Under the pieces are notes generated by a model. It was not told where the DNA came from, searched no databases, and was given only the letters and a program-made list of their open reading frames with translations. From an uncultured Clostridia bacterium (GTDB lineage: Bacteria > Bacillota > Clostridia > TANB77 > CAG-508), in the NCBI GenBank assembly GCA_944393755.1, contig CALYBF010000095.1, positions 1 through 5,814 on the forward strand: 5,814 nt of DNA, in the 5' to 3' direction. The translations under genes and the position numbers were made by a program. Below are positions 5,386 through 5,814 of the stretch, in pieces; the stretch's first letter is position 1; every line of letters starts with the position of its first letter.

Positions 5386-5814
5386 TTAATTGTATTGATT
5401 CTCAATTTCTTTTAAAATAACATCATGCGCACTTCCTTCTGTTATACTTACATCTGATACAAGTGTTAGTCTTGCTTTCTTATGTAATTCTTCTATTGTT
5501 ATACTTCCACAATTACACATTGTTGATTTTATTTTTGCAACTGTTAAATCTAAATTATCTTTTAATCTTCCAGCATAAGGTATGTAAGAATCAACACCTT
5601 CTTCAAAAGAAAGTTTTTTATCTCCACCCATATCATACCTTTGCCAGTTTCTAGCTCTATTAGAACCTTCTCCCCAATATTCTTTTACATATGTGTTTCC
5701 TTTTTTTACAACTCTTGTTGGGCTTTCATCAAATCTTGCAAAATATCTTCCCATCATTACAAAATCTGCACCTAATGCTAAAGCTATTGTTATGTGATGG
5801 TCATGTACTATTCC
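5386..5814 (-). CDS. guaB: IMP dehydrogenase, C-terminal part (partial)
   Basis: The NAD-dependent enzyme that converts IMP to XMP, the committed step of guanine nucleotide synthesis, in the cytoplasm. The frame is open to the right edge of the window, so only the last 142 residues are present. The internal ATG at 5757 is not a start, because family similarity (GIVHDHHITIALALGADFV) continues upstream without a break. Visible features are the end of the TIM barrel, GADFVMMGRYFARFDESPT (15-33), then the mobile flap KEYWGEGSNRARNWQRYDMGG with the catalytic Arg-Tyr pair at 59-60, EEGVDSYIPYAG, the STMCNCG segment corresponding to the SGMGYCG of other IMPDHs, and the tail EGSAHDV. This wording matches the variant IMP dehydrogenases of Clostridia rather than the E. 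coli or Bacillus type. The catalytic cysteine loop and CBS domains lie outside the window. The gene ends 20 bases before a strong terminator. Confidence 0.95.
   Translation of the reverse strand, partial: GIVHDHHITIALALGADFVMMGRYFARFDESPTRVVKKGNTYVKEYWGEGSNRARNWQRYDMGGDKKLSFEEGVDSYIPYAGRLKDNLDLTVAKIKSTMCNCGSITIEELHKKARLTLVSDVSITEGSAHDVILKEIENQYN

Noticed and set aside
5463..5654. Plus-strand Leu-rich 63-codon frame
   Set aside because: It is antisense to the conserved flap region of IMP dehydrogenase and has no ribosome binding site.
5386..5757. A separate 123-residue gene starting at ATG 5757
   Set aside because: The reading frame and IMP dehydrogenase similarity continue without a break to base 5814, so this ATG is an internal methionine of a gene cut by the window edge.

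Overview
The window is AT-rich DNA coding densely on both strands. It looks like a chromosomal segment of a low-GC, anaerobic, Clostridia-like member of the Bacillota. That reading rests on four points: proteins rich in Lys, Ile and Asn; strong GGAGG-type ribosome binding sites; an anaerobic ribonucleotide reductase; and an IMP dehydrogenase of the clostridial RYFARFDESPT type. TGA is used as a stop and tryptophan is TGG, so there is no sign of a mycoplasma code. The species cannot be named from the sequence.

Layout from left to right. Bases 1-747 (minus) hold the N-terminal 249 residues of anaerobic ribonucleoside-triphosphate reductase NrdD, cut by the window edge. It is divergent from a Crp/Fnr-family regulator at 868-1500 (plus). 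The 120-base gap between them carries a perfect 8-2-8 palindrome (813-830). It overlaps the predicted -35 of the regulator and lies near -41 of a plausible nrdD promoter, the geometry expected for autorepression plus class-II activation. The regulator converges with a two-gene minus-strand operon: a PHP-domain phosphoesterase (2001-2888), then a YbaK/EbsC aminoacyl-tRNA deacylase (1528-1989). The convergent gene ends share a 39-bp inverted-repeat element (1495-1533) whose two arms each supply a Lys-TGA gene end.

Upstream of the operon, after a strong terminator (2916-2951), is a P-type cation ATPase of about 773 residues (2958-5279, minus). Another strong terminator (5338-5364, with its U-tract at 5333-5339) separates it from the C-terminal 142 residues of IMP dehydrogenase GuaB (5386-5814, minus, cut by the right edge).

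Two genes act in nucleotide supply (nrdD for dNTPs under anaerobiosis, guaB for GMP). The PHP enzyme may act on nucleotides or short RNAs, the YbaK protein edits mischarged tRNA, and the ATPase moves a cation that cannot be named here. Apart from the regulator/nrdD pair and the PHP/YbaK operon, the genes look like independent units. No phage, CRISPR, insertion sequence or RNA gene is visible. The most notable items are the palindromic operator candidate, the stop-codon-donating inverted repeat, a lysine in place of the usual TM4 glutamate of the ATPase, and a recurring pattern of very short predicted leaders. No gene-free stretch exceeds 300 bases.
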